A DNA stretch of 44,439 nt from Dipetalonema caudispina (Eukaryota; Nematoda; Chromadorea; Rhabditida; Onchocercidae): assembly GCA_013365325.1 (NCBI GenBank), contig JABVXV010000432.1, positions 1-44,439 on the forward strand, in the 5' to 3' direction. A program made the position numbers and the translations under genes. Below, one piece after another: positions 26,240-38,182 of the stretch. The stretch's first letter is position 1. Each line of letters opens with the position of its first letter. The notes under the pieces are model-generated. The model made no database searches, was not told the DNA's origin, and was given only the letters and a program-made list of their open reading frames with translations.

Positions 26240-28074
26240 TTACGCGAAACGGAATCGTCCCGTTATGATGTAAAGTCGTCGTAACGCTTGTGCATCATTA
26301 TAGGAATGCGGTATACGTGGAGCATGAGGGATATATACACCCTCACCGTATAAAAAGTGTCGATTAAATGCATGATCCTAAAAAAGGAAAAATAATCTCG
26401 TGATTAACTGCAAATGAATAATGAACTTGTGATAATTAAATTAAAATCAGGAAGTTTTCGTTGTAATTTAAAAATTTTCATACCTGAGGATATCTCCAAT
26501 CATATGAAGTGTATGCATATTGCTGAGCAAAATCATCCGCTTTAAGTCTTGCTGATACGTATCTATCCAAATATTTTTGTGATTCAGCAATGTATGATTT
26601 CAATGGTTCAAAACGCTATAAATATTTGTTTTAATTGTTCTTTTCAAGCAAAGAAAAAAGCATTTGAATAATTTAATAATTAAACAAATGAATGACTAAA
26701 TAATTGAAATTTCATGTAATTTATTATGAATTATTGAAATGGACAAAATATTATTAATAAAATATTAATATGAAAAAAAAAAAAAAAAAAAAAAAGATTT
26801 TTTTTTTCTACAAACTTCATTGAAAAATATCCGTTTTGTTTGAAACGTATAGTATGGAATATACGAACTATACGGCATTGGTTCAAAAGATGGTATACGA
26901 ATTGGTTTTGCTAGACTCTCATGAGTATCCTGTAATTAATTATCTTAATATTAAAAAAAGAGAAAGAAACAAATTCAAATTTTATTTTAAAAATTTGTTT
27001 CAATAAGAAATAATAGGTAAAATTTACATAAATACATATGTATGATTATTGATTTACAAAATCTATATGTTATGATTTTAAAAATTTTGATGAAAGTTTT
27101 TTAAATATTTTGCAAAATTTTATAACAAGTTTAGCATTTTTTTTCCGCTATTGTTTAGCTAATTTTAATTAAGAAATTTATGAATTAAAAATTAGTAAAA
27201 CTTACAATCCACCGTGCTTTACTGTAAGAATTATTATACCAATTGTAAATCTTTGGTTGATAAACTCGTGTAGTATCGATAATACGCTCCGCTTGACGAC
27301 AATGTTGTGGTAATGCTAAGGATGGTGCAAGCGATGATACAGATGTCGAACGACGAATTGGAAAATCATGCTCTGTTTCCTTGGATTTTGATTATTAAAT
27401 TTTCACAAACAAATATAAAATATAATCTACCATATGGAGGATGTCTAAATAATTCTTGTTACTCCTACACTTTAATTCCCTCTATGAAAATTAAATTTGT
27501 AATATTGCTTAAAAATCAATAAAAAAAAAAATACTTACCTTAATTAAATAAGCTAATAATTTTAATTGGACAAACAATAATTATTATCAAACAATGAGAA
27601 TTCTGATTTTGAAAAAATTTAGAAAGATGATAAGATATCACTGATAATGAAATAATTTCCCTAGTTCTTCGTAACATCTCATCAACAACAAAATTACCTT
27701 AATATAAGTAAGATTGGTATAGGAGGCTGATCGTGCTAGCGCTTTCGATTTACTCCAAACATTTGACATATAATTTCGAAATGTTGCTTCAGGACGAGCT
27801 AAATCGACATATCGCCTAAATGATATGATTGAAAACATTCAAAAAATTGTAAATTTTAAATTTTGAAATTTCTTAAATAAATCCGAAAAAAAAAAATTAA
27901 AATAAAATTTTCCTTTTACATAAATATTCCAAAAAAATATTTACATTGCGATTAAAATAAGGGAAAAACCAACGATGTCGGATAATCATCCCACCATTTC
28001 GTTGCTGTTTCAACTTCATCAGCAGTTGACTGTGCTCGTGTCATCATTCCAGTACTTAAGACAAGTGGACGCAT
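26240..28074 (-). CDS. unrecognised 258-aa Tyr/Arg-rich protein
   Basis: Six exons on the minus strand: 28074-27974, 27815-27698, 27379-27206, 26929-26816, 26615-26484, 26377-26240. They join in frame to 258 aa from MRPLVLSTGMM to ...GRFRFA. I do not recognise the family. Visible features are WWDDYP at 27-32, a serine cluster with basic residues (RRSTSVSSL, 82-90) that looks phosphorylatable, and an aromatic stretch PYSSYIPYYTF (150-160). The C-terminal third is rich in Tyr, Arg and His. There is no signal peptide or membrane segment, so it is probably cytoplasmic. The first donor (C|GTTGGT) is weak but is the only one that keeps phase into exon 2. The gene lies upstream of and parallel to the ZM-motif gene, and both are Tyr/Arg/Ser-rich. 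A shared structural or muscle role is only a guess. Splice phases across five introns make the gene itself credible. Confidence 0.8.
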
Positions 28075-28316
28075 TTTCTTTTTTTTTCTTTTTTATTTTC
28101 GCCTTTTTTTTTTACACCAATCTTTTAAACTAAAATTTAAAATATTTCGTAAAACATTTGCTACTATTTTGTTTGAATAGTTTCGGCGAAATTTCACTTG
28201 CAAAAATCTGTTATAATATAGCACAGCAAATATACTCTATCGATAGGAAAAAAAAAAAAAAAAAAGAACTGAATTAAGGAAAATTTTAAGGGAAAAAAAG
28301 TAAAAGGAGAAAGGAA

Positions 28317-28362
28317 CAGAGAGAGAGAGAGAGAGAAGGAGAGAGAGAGAGAGAGGAAGAGA
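28317..28362. repeat. (GA)n microsatellite
   Basis: An interrupted GA/AG dinucleotide repeat about 240 bp upstream of the 258-aa gene start. It is homopurine on the plus strand and could lie in that gene's promoter or 5' UTR. Confidence 0.9.
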
Positions 28363-30527
28363 AGAATGAAGAAGTAAAGCAGAAGATATATTGGCTCGTT
28401 GTTAAGTATTATTCATTTTTATTAGTTTTGTTTTTTTGTTTTGTTGTTGAAAGAATAAGTTTTCAAATCCTATAAAAGATATGAGTAATGCAACTAATTG
28501 CAAAAGTAAATTTTTAAAAAAAATGAAGGAAACAAAATAAATAAACCAAACCCATATAACAACACATTTGAAAAACAAAAAAAAAAAAAAAAAAAATTAC
28601 TAAAAACCTAATTAGTTAAGTTTGCAATATTCTTTCCTATTAGTTGTTATTTTTATTAAATATTTAAAATTTAAATTGTAGCAATAAAAATTTCAGCAAG
28701 TTATATATAACACTAAACATTAAACAAGCATTTTTTAATTGTTTAATTGGTAAATAGGATGGAGGAAGAAGATGGAAAAAAATTGATGCAGGAAAATGAA
28801 GAGAAGAAATGGAAAATTAAAAAATTTGTTATGGATATTGATTTCATCAATAATGAAAGCAATAAAATGAAATGATAGGAAGGATAGTTTAAAAAGAAAA
28901 AAAAAATTTTTTTTTTTTTGTTTAATAGCTAAAATAATCGATATATTTGCAATTTCTTTAAGCATTATCATCATTTCAATCATTAAACAATTAATTTTTG
29001 AATGGAAAAAGACATAATTTTGTTCTATATTATTATTATTATTATTAGATTTTTATCAATTATTCATCAACAGGGATAATTTCAATGATAAATTCGAATG
29101 AATGAAAGAAAAAATGAAAAAAAAAGATGGAAAAATTGATTATTCCTATCATTTCATTCTAGAAAAAGAAAGAAAAACTTAATCGTAATGAAATGTTTGC
29201 AAATTAAACAGTTTAATAAAGTAATAAAAATTGTTTACAAAAATATTTTGGTGATAATTTTATTCATCCTTCAATTGCCCAGTATTATCATTTAGCAATT
29301 TGAAATGTCAGATAAATGAATCATAGTATTGAGAGTAAGCAAATTAATTAACAGTAAATTAGTTTAAAAGAGAGAGAGAAAAAAAAAAAACGAAGAATGA
29401 AGGGAAATGAATAGAGTAGCAATAGTAGAAAAAGGGAAAAAATTGCGTTAAAATTTGGATAGAATAGAATTTATATCCAATTTGTTTGATATTTTCTTCA
29501 TCGAAGATATTTTACAAAACACCGCTGCAAAAATTATAACTACTTCTTAAATTTAATCAAATTTGATATTTAAAAGTTGAAATTTAATAGTTTATTATCG
29601 ATATTAACCAATAAAAAAATATAATAGCACTACACTGATATTATTACACTCTTCAGAGAACTATAAGTTCTTAATTTTATCACTTATGAATAGATCGAAA
29701 AGGTACATAAATTCTTGAGAAATTAATTTTCAAAACTTTTTCAAATTAGTCTTATAAAAATTCTTTCATACTGGACATTTTGCATTGTTCAGTATCAAAA
29801 AAAATGATCTCCTTGCATCATTAAAATGATCCGTTTGTTATCACTTTTCAAATTTGGCAAGATAATTTAATAAAATCGATATGTTGAAAATTTTTTTCCC
29901 TACAAACACTCTTATCATTACATATCATAGTATCAAATAAAATTAAAATTAGAAAAAACACATATTTAACATTTCAAATTTAAATTATCCAGTAGCTAGC
30001 TTATACGATCAAACATTTGTATAATTTAGAAAAATGTTCAAAATAACAAACAGCATACAAATCTTTTGTAGCATGTAAAGAAATGAGGAAAAAAAAAAAA
30101 AAAAAAAAAAACAAAAACGAAGAAAGTTTAATTGAAAAAAAAAAAAAAAAAAAAAAAAAAAGAAAAAGAAGCTAAGAAAATGATTTATACTAATGTATCA
30201 TTTGCATTATTGTTTGCCTATTTCGTCAATAAATCGCGGAAATTTTAATAACTATAAGTAGAGGTTAATTTTAGGGATGAATAATAAGTTGAAATAAAAA
30301 TTATCAAACGAATCGAATAATACTTCAATCATACACATTACTTTCTTGTTGCAAAAAAAAAAAAAAAAAAAAAAACAAAAAAGAAAGAAAAATGTTAAGC
30401 AAAAAATATATTTATAAATCTTTACAATTTTCACAAAAATAGCAACAAGAAATATAAATTGCTGGAAAAATATAGTAGAAGTAAAGCAACGCATTGGTAA
30501 TGATTCATTTCAATACAATCATCATTG

Positions 30528-30567
<40 letters not shown>
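30528..30567. repeat. (TCA)n microsatellite
   Basis: About 13 uninterrupted TCA/ATC units, flanked by further interrupted copies (ATCATTG, TCATCAACA). It is not part of a longer open frame. Confidence 0.95.
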
Positions 30568-30760
30568 TGTCATCAACAATATTATCAACATTAATATTAT
30601 CGTCATCATTCGGTTAAAATCATTTGCTTAGTTAAAGTTTAACTTTTCTAGCAACAGCTGCTGGTTATGTCATGATTATACACAAACAAACAAACTAACT
30701 ACTACATTCCAGCTTAGCAAATTTTTATTCTTAAAAAAAATTTTTTTTTTTCTCTTACCT

Positions 30761-30811
30761 TCTCTCTCTCTCTCTTTCTCTCTCCCTTACTTATATTATA
30801 TATATATATAG
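30761..30811. repeat. (TC)n and (TA)n microsatellites
   Basis: A TC dinucleotide run at 30761-30785 is followed by a TATATA run at about 30797-30810. Confidence 0.9.
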
Positions 30812-31771
30812 TATACATTTCATCCTTCATTAATTTTAGATAGATTCAAGGAAAGAAAAAAAAAAAATCAGTTGTAATATGTCGGATAGTTTTGGTTTTC
30901 TTTTTTTTTTTTTTTTTTTTTTTTTGATTCATTAGTATTAGTTAAAATTTTTAGAATAACGTTACTGCTAAAGAATAGAAAAAAAAAAAATTGGAAAGAA
31001 TAAAAGAAATTAATTGTGTTAATTTATCATTACAAGGAGAGGAAAAAAAAAAAGCTTTTAATCATTAAATTTTATTGAAATTTATGCGAATCATAATGAT
31101 TATTTAGCATTTATAAAAATTCTTTTTTTTTTTTTTTCTTTTCTTTTGATAATATTAACTTTTGATGAGTAATGCTTAATTATAATAAATGATAGATCGA
31201 ACATTTATTGCATATTAAGAGAAAATCAATGGAAAATATTAAAACAAAATTGTTCGATAAGTCTAAAGTGAATGTTAATGAATGGATAATTAATGATAAA
31301 GAAGCAATAGATAAACTACAACAAGTGTAGTTAAATTCATCAGTGGAATAGGATAGAATTAATTTTTAAGCAAAAAATTTTGAGAATGGATAATTTGGAA
31401 CTTAATCGAAGGTATAATATGAATTTAAAAAAAAAAAAAAAAAAAACATAAAGTGAAAATTGATTGCTCATTGGATATTTCGAATAGAAATGGAAGATAT
31501 TTCTAATAAATTATATGTGTAGTTCAATTCATCAAACAAAGGAAATATGATGGAAATCTTTTTTTTTTTTTTTTTTTTTTTTCAATATCTACTTAACTAA
31601 TTTCACATTATATTTTATTCTACACTATAATATTTCATCATGAAAATTTCAAATGTGAAATGAGAAGCATTGATGTTTCGATTTAATACAATAGATATGT
31701 GAAAAGAGTGAAAATAAATATAAAATAATGTTATTCTATCAATCCTACGATTTGTTTTACATTTAAGAAAG

Positions 31772-32090
31772 TTGAATTTTTCATCTATTCCTTCAAAAAT
31801 CTTTTCAAAATTTGATTCATTATTAGCTGAAGATGTCCATAAGATTGCATGTTACACAACAGATAATAAAAATAGCTATTTCATTCATTTCTTTCTTTTT
31901 TATTCTTGCAAAAATTTGCAAATTTGTATTTTCGACAAGGTTAAAAGTGAAAGTTCATCATCCCAGATCTCATCACTAATCATTCTTCGCACATCAAAGC
32001 TAACTCAATTGCTCTCCACCACGAAACGAAACAGATCCATTGATGAGGTGACACGTATCTTTTCACGAATCCTGAAATATATCATCTGGT
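31772..32090 (+). other. possible 5' exon of the helicase, doubtful
   Basis: A 106-codon open frame with no ATG runs to a strong donor (TG|GTGAGT) after 32090. Its phase would join correctly to an acceptor at 32211, giving a coding sequence upstream of the ATG at 32216. The translation is Ser/Ile/Phe-rich and resembles nothing I know. A stop lies just upstream and no ATG is available, so if real it needs further upstream exons. It may simply be a chance open frame in non-coding DNA. Confidence 0.2.
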
Positions 32091-32201
32091 GAGTCGTGTG
32101 TTTTTTTTCTTGAACCGGAGTGTGTTTTGTATTCTTAATTAGTAAAAATTCTAGATTTCACGGGAAATCTGATATGATACATGTTTATTAGTAAGTATGA
32201 C

Positions 32202-32211
32202 TTTTTTATAG
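32202..32211 (+). other. candidate spliced-leader acceptor of the helicase
   Basis: TTTTTTATAG ends only 4 nt before the ATG at 32216. Such short spacing between acceptor and start codon is typical of nematode mRNAs that receive a trans-spliced leader. It could instead be an ordinary acceptor if the upstream open frame is an exon. Confidence 0.45.
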
Positions 32212-32215
32212 CTTT

Positions 32216-35200
32216 ATGGACGATGTTTCGGCATATTGCATTCCGGTTAGAAACATGTTTGTTTTCTGGATACATAGAGAATTTCGGTAATTTTATTCAG
32301 AATGGTAAATTGGGAAACTACAGTTCTATTCATCAAAATTTCATAAAAAAGAAACACACAGGGTATTGATTTTTTTTTTTTTTACTTGTACGAATCTTCT
32401 GACTCACCAATTTCTGATATTTTCTAATCTTTATCTGTAATATATCGCAGTATATACGGTGTGCATATTCAATCGATCTGGACGGCAAATATTTCCTTAT
32501 TATTCCTATGAAATTTTTAAAGGTTTTTGAAATATATCCGATCATTTTTTTCAGAAAGCCACAGAAACGCACGAGAAATGTTGCTTTACATTCGGATTTT
32601 CATGAAAAAGTTAATCGATGGAAGGAATTATTGAAAAATGAAATTGCCTCCGGTGTCAAGGAAATCCGGTACGTTCCATTGATACCGGTTGGTTTTTCCT
32701 CTGGTTTTCCGTACCGGTAGACAACGACTTTGTGGATATCACATCCAAGCTATTTCGAAATTTCCATTTTCTAGGGATCTTCTGCTGAATCCATCGGTTG
32801 ACGAATTGGAAGAACTTGGCCAAATTTCGGGAGCATTTCGTTTCCAAAATCAGTATTTACATGCGTTGCACGGACGCGTCATTGTCTTATGCCAAATAAA
32901 AGGAATAGAGCAGAAAGTTACGAAAAAAACTTTCCGTTTAGGTTTCATTTTGTTCTCAAATTTCGCAGTCCTTATCTATCCTAAAGTGAAGAGAAGTATT
33001 TTGAAAGAGAAGGTTTGGAGGTTTTTAAAAAGTTTTCAAATTTCATTTATAGGTACGCCTGTGTTGTTATGCCGAATTCCAGAGCTTACGAGTGTTAGTG
33101 ATTGCATTGTAATTTCATGCTCTGAAAATCAAGTGAGCCTGAAGGCAAAAGCAAAAAAAGAAGTGAATATCAGTTCTTCTGATGAATTTGTGTTGATACC
33201 ATCTGTTGGCCTGGGATATTTGATAGCTTTAGATGAATTTCTGGTAAGTTTTTGGTCTGCGGAATAGTAGATTTTGCTAATGTAACAAACTTTTTGTTAT
33301 GATAAAAAATCGTACAAGGATTGGTTGCATTGATTTACTTGTCTGAAGAATTTCCCAACTTTCAGGTTTTCCTTATGTGAGTTCCACATGTAGGTCTTAG
33401 TATTATAATTGCTGATTACCTTACTCGTTAATAATGGTATGAAGAAAAAATTTTTGATCGTTGTTCAATTTATTACAACATTTAGGAATGCTTTCATTAA
33501 GCATAAAAGATGTACTACAGATGGTAATTACTGCTTATAAAAATTTTCCAAATTTAGGAATTGAAATGGAGAGATTTCCCAGGCGAAAAATTGATTCATT
33601 ATGTTCATTGTAGTGTGCCTTTACCAACATCACGACCAGGTAATTCAGTTTCAAAATTTGAGTACATGCATACTCTGTATTCCATGAATTTTTTCTGAAA
33701 ATCCAGTTTCAGTTTAAACGACATAGACGTAAAAACATCAAATAGCATGTTGCTGTTGATAATTTGTGATGCAAACACGTTATACAAGAGAAAAAAAGCA
33801 TACATTAGAGGATGAAATTTTTACATTGAAAATTATTTTAAAAAGTTTACTGTATTGTTCAGTTTAAAAGACTCATTTATTCGGTCAAAAGACGGTCAGC
33901 AAGACAGTTATATGCCTGTTATCATGATCGAAGCAGTCTTGTTAACAAGAAAATATATCATCTTTTTTTGATTTAAAAAAACGATAGTATTTCTTATTTA
34001 GATGAAGTTACCGAAAAGGCAGTTAGACTCAATGAGGATCAAAGACGTGCTGTGTCTGCTGCATTAAACAAAAGTCGACCAATTGTGACCATTCATGGTC
34101 CACCTGGTACGGGAAAGACTGCTGTTATTGCAGAGATTGTGATAGAAGCCGTTAGTAGGAAGCAAAAAGTATGTTTTAATAATTTTTTTCTTGAAATCTT
34201 GTTTGGAATATGAATGGTTATTTCGGCTACTTGTTTGTTTTTCCCTTTAACTCATTTCGAAACTGCTCCGAGGTTTTGTTTTCTCATTTTTCTTTGAGAC
34301 TAAGATTTAGCTCGTGGTTTTTTTCGAGGAATCAAAAATTGAAATGACGAGCACAAGGAATTTTTTGGTGTAGTTAGATATTTGGACCAGTACTGGCTTT
34401 ATGCAACTGGTGACCAGTCTGTCATTTCCAGTCTTAAAATCACCGAAATCACTGATCTAGTCTTGTGTTGATTAAATAAGGAAAGCCCTTTCTAAATGGG
34501 TTTTTTTTTTTCATTTCGTCGGTTACCTTTCTCGCTGACTATAGTGGAAAAAAAAAGAATCTCGTATTTAATGGGTTTAATTTATTACTACGCTCCATCT
34601 ATCAAAGTCTTTCATTCTTGTAAGAAGATGTGTTCACCTTTCCTTTCATTTTTGCGACATTTCCTGATATAATAATAGAATTCACCAAATCTTATTTCTA
34701 TTTACAGGTGCTTATTTGTGCCCCCTCAAACGTTGCAGTAAACAATATTATCGATCGATTGAAGGACTTAGATGGAATATGTGCACTGGGATTTAATTCA
34801 GAGCTATCATTATCTACTGAATTGGAGCAACATGACAAATTCACTGATATTCAATGTGCTATCAAAAAATTGGTCTGATAACTTTTGTAAGCTTAATACT
34901 GTTGACTATAGTCTAGAAAAAAGTTGAAAAAAAAATTTTTTTGAAGAAATCACAAGTCACAGTCTTAAAGTCAAGAATTAAATAGGAACAGACGAAAAAT
35001 ATCATTTATGTAAAGTGACGATACTAATGCTAAGACATTGCAAACATTTAATTCCCATTTTTGTTAGTTTCTTAGTCTCCTTTTTTTAACTGATAGATTT
35101 TATGGAAATAGTGTTAAATTTGCAGGATTCAAAAGAGGGTAATGAAACATACGGAAATAATCCTAATGAAAATAAAAAAGCTTGGTATGATGCTAGTAAG

Positions 35201-37644
35201 ATGTTGTGGCAACTAAAGGAGGTAAGAATGTTGGTCTTGCTTCCTCGTGTAAGTTCTATGGTTAGGATGCTCCGCAAATTTTCAGAAATGCGGGGTCAGA
35301 GTATAAGTCTTAGGTTTTATAATGGACAAAAAGTCGGAGGAAAGAGTTTTTCTTTGAAGCAATATTTTAGACATAAATTGTGATAAATTTCGCTCCATCG
35401 AAATGTTGTAGAATTTAGGGTCCTTTGGACCAAAAAATTTAGGAATGTTTAAAATTGTCCAACTTTTATTCCACTTATTGTTATTCGGGTTTTGCAGAGC
35501 ATTGTAAGCTGTAAACAAGTGATTGTATGTACGCTAACAAATAGCTCACTGCGATTTCTTCGCGAACAAGGTTTTCAACCCAATTTAACAATAATAGATG
35601 AAGCTGCACAAGCTTTGGAATGTGTTGCATGGTACTCGTTGCTTTTATCTCCAAGGGCTGTAATTGTTGGTGATCCATGGCAGTTACCACCGGTTTTGAA
35701 AACTTCACGGTATAGTTCGATCTTTAATTCAGCTTTCCATATTCTTTAAGTCATTTGTGGCAAAAACTTTGTCAAATAAAATACTTTTATGAAATCAGGA
35801 TAATTTCCTTTTTATTCAATTCAGGGATTCATCATATGAGTTGTTCATCGTATTGCGCATTCCAAGTAAGAAGCCGTGAGGACTCTTAGTTTCCTTATTC
35901 TGAGTCTGAAATGTTTACCTTAGGGATATAACTCAGACTTTTGTCAAGGACATAGTTTAGTTTGGTTTTCCTTCCTCGTAGTCCATAACTTCCCCAGTTT
36001 CGTTTTTTCAGTGCTTTCTCTAGGAAATAATTCTTAATTTTTTTAAAAGATTTCAAATATTTTAAGATTATCGGAAATGGATAATGATATCAATGGTTCA
36101 TTAATGGATACTTTATCCAAGAGATTTGGTGAAGCTAATTCGTTCATGTTAACAGAGCAATATCGTATGAATAAGAAAATTATGGAGTTAGTTGCATATT
36201 TCTTGAAGAGACGAAAAGTCATTTGTAGTTTTTAATAATAATTGGATCTTACTTATCAAACATTTAAATAAGAAATTTCCTTTTTCAGATGGCCTTCTTC
36301 ATTTTTTTATAAATCACAGTTGCGCCCCAACGAACGTATTGCTGATCAACTTTTAAGGTATATCAGTTTAGTAGTACTTGCTCTACATATTTCATAAAAG
36401 TGTCTGATTTAACTTGTGGACTAGGTTACATAAAAATAAATTGGTCCAATAAGTAATCTAATTTCGGTATAATTGTAACTTCGGTATTTCAGGTTTGCAG
36501 TTATCTAAACTTCTGTGAATTGTTGATGATCATCTCCAAAATTTATCTTCCTTAATATGTTTCAGTGATATAAGCGAAGTGCCTAAAGGAAGTATGTTCG
36601 ATGAACCAATGATATTCATTGACACAAGCCATGATAAATCGGTACAGAGTAGAGAAAAGCTATATCGATACTCATACGCAAATGCTCGTAAATTTTTTTG
36701 AAATTTATTTTTAAAGTCATTTTTGAGTTATTGAGAATGACTTCGCATCAATTTTAGATTTAGTTGTAGAATATTATATGTTTCTGGATATTTCGAGAAG
36801 AATTTAAATGCAATTTATTTGCAGTGGAAGCGAGAGTGATCATCAAATATGTTACTGCACTGAACATGTTTGGTGTACTAGAGAAAGACATCGGTATCAT
36901 AGCACCGTATGTTGCTCAGGTCTGTTGATTAAACATCTTTTTAGACGATTATATAACTTCCTAATATTTACGACATTGCACGGGTAAATTTCACTTATTT
37001 CTTTCTGGATGACTCTTTCGACTCAAATTTTCTTCCCAGGAATAAGATTACATAATTTTAAAAGAAATCCATTTGCAGGTGGATATGTTGAAGAAATCAT
37101 TAAAAACTATTAGGGTGAACAGTGTGGATGCTTTTCAAGGTCAGGAATGCGAAGTAGTCATTATGTCATTGGTCAGAAATAATAGCGATGGTATTGTTTT
37201 CTTTATGTGTTTTGGATTTGTAAGTAAGACAAATCCAAAATTTATTTTCAGTAAGAAATCCAAATCTCGTTTTCAATATATTTAAACTTTATTTCCAGTT
37301 TCGACAAACATCGATTTCCTTCAGCAAAGTTTAGAAGTCTTTTTACAGGTCGAATTGGATTTCTGAAAGATGAACGACGCTTCAATGTTGCCGTGACGAG
37401 AGCTCGTCGGCAGTTCGTCCTGGTGGGTAATGCAACAATGATGAAGCATGCAAAACATTTGCAGTCCCTTATCGAATATATGCAAAGTCACGGCAGGATC
37501 ATTAAACAAGAAGAGTTAGCTGAGCTTCTGGCTATCAGTAGGAAGCATTCGAAAAAAATTCAAATGCAACTATTACAGAGATCGAAGTCGTTGCCTAGTC
37601 AAGATCTGTTGGAGAATGGGAAAATGAAAGACTCGTGGAGTTGA
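32216..37644 (+). CDS. SF1 Upf1-like helicase, IGHMBP2/SMUBP-2-like
   Basis: This is an ATP-dependent 5'-3' DNA/RNA helicase of the Upf1-like group. Fourteen exons: 32216-32286, 32555-32668, 32775-33243, 33558-33639, 34002-34168, 34708-34872, 35126-35221, 35498-35709, 36067-36186, 36289-36357, 36566-36687, 36825-36919, 37079-37190, 37349-37644, giving 729 aa. Motifs: Q-motif LNEDQ (255-259), Walker A GPPGTGKT (278-285), Ia CAPSNVAV, II DEAA (422-425), III GDPWQLPP (446-453), IV EQYRM (489-493), V VDAFQGQE (610-617), VI VAVTRARR (645-652). All catalytic residues expected for SF1 are present. The protein ends about 75 residues after motif VI, so the R3H and AN1 zinc-finger domains of vertebrate IGHMBP2 are absent. 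The N-terminus is uncertain, and a short in-frame intron inside exon 3 (about 32995-33052) is possible. It converges with the MGRN1 gene. It could also be a divergent relative such as a Dna2/Sen1-type member, but the motif set fits IGHMBP2 best. Confidence 0.88.
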
Positions 37645-38182
37645 AAGTCATTACTTGTCCCACACTATTTTTTCATATCGTTGGATTTCCAAGATGAGCC
37701 TAACCAAACTTGAAGTTAAGACCAGTGGCGTAATATGATATTTCCATGCCTATATTTACTGCAGTCTTCATTACCGGAAACGGGTATTACGTAGATTTGA
37801 GTAGTGTACGAAACGCAAAAGTTCCTCATTTAAGCCCTAAGGATAAGAGTGATAAAAATTTCGAAGTAGTGCACCTTTTTATCGATTGCAACATATCACA
37901 AAGGGAGAGAAATGGAAAAAGAGTATAATGAAACGAAAATACAATACTAGTATAAGTGCAATTTCAATCATTTACATAAATGCATCGCTTTGTTGGACCT
38001 TTCAAATTGCTTTCTGAGAAAGAACATTGTTGAGATAAGAAAGGGAAAGAGAACGAAAAGACGAAATGGCAATTATGATGTAGCAGCAGTATAGTAACAC
38101 AGGAAGCCACATACATAAAAAAACAGTAAAATAAAGGTATAACGGAAGAGAACTGATGAATTTCCAACGGTTAAAATCAGAA
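37645..38182. other. convergent intergenic gap
   Basis: Only 538 bp separate the helicase stop (+) and the MGRN1 stop (-), so the two 3' UTRs are close or overlap. A plus-strand AATAAA at 38130 is a possible helicase polyadenylation signal. Short frames on both strands have no recognisable content. Confidence 0.5.

Larger units (their letters stand above)
28075..32215. other. microsatellite-rich intergenic region
   Basis: This lies between the divergent 258-aa gene (-) and the helicase (+), so it should contain both promoters. No convincing gene is seen apart from the doubtful exon at 31772-32090. It is dense in A/T homopolymers, for example A runs near 30089-30110 and 30136-30161 and T runs near 30901-30925 and 31558-31582. 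Confidence 0.5.

Noticed and set aside
27800..27974. Apparent frameshift between exons 1 and 2 of the 258-aa gene
   Set aside because: The obvious donors break the frame, but ACATC|GTTGGT gives the right phase, so no frameshift or sequencing error is needed.
35222..35383. Continuation of helicase exon 7 frame
   Set aside because: It is intron after the GAG|GTAAGA donor with no family similarity.
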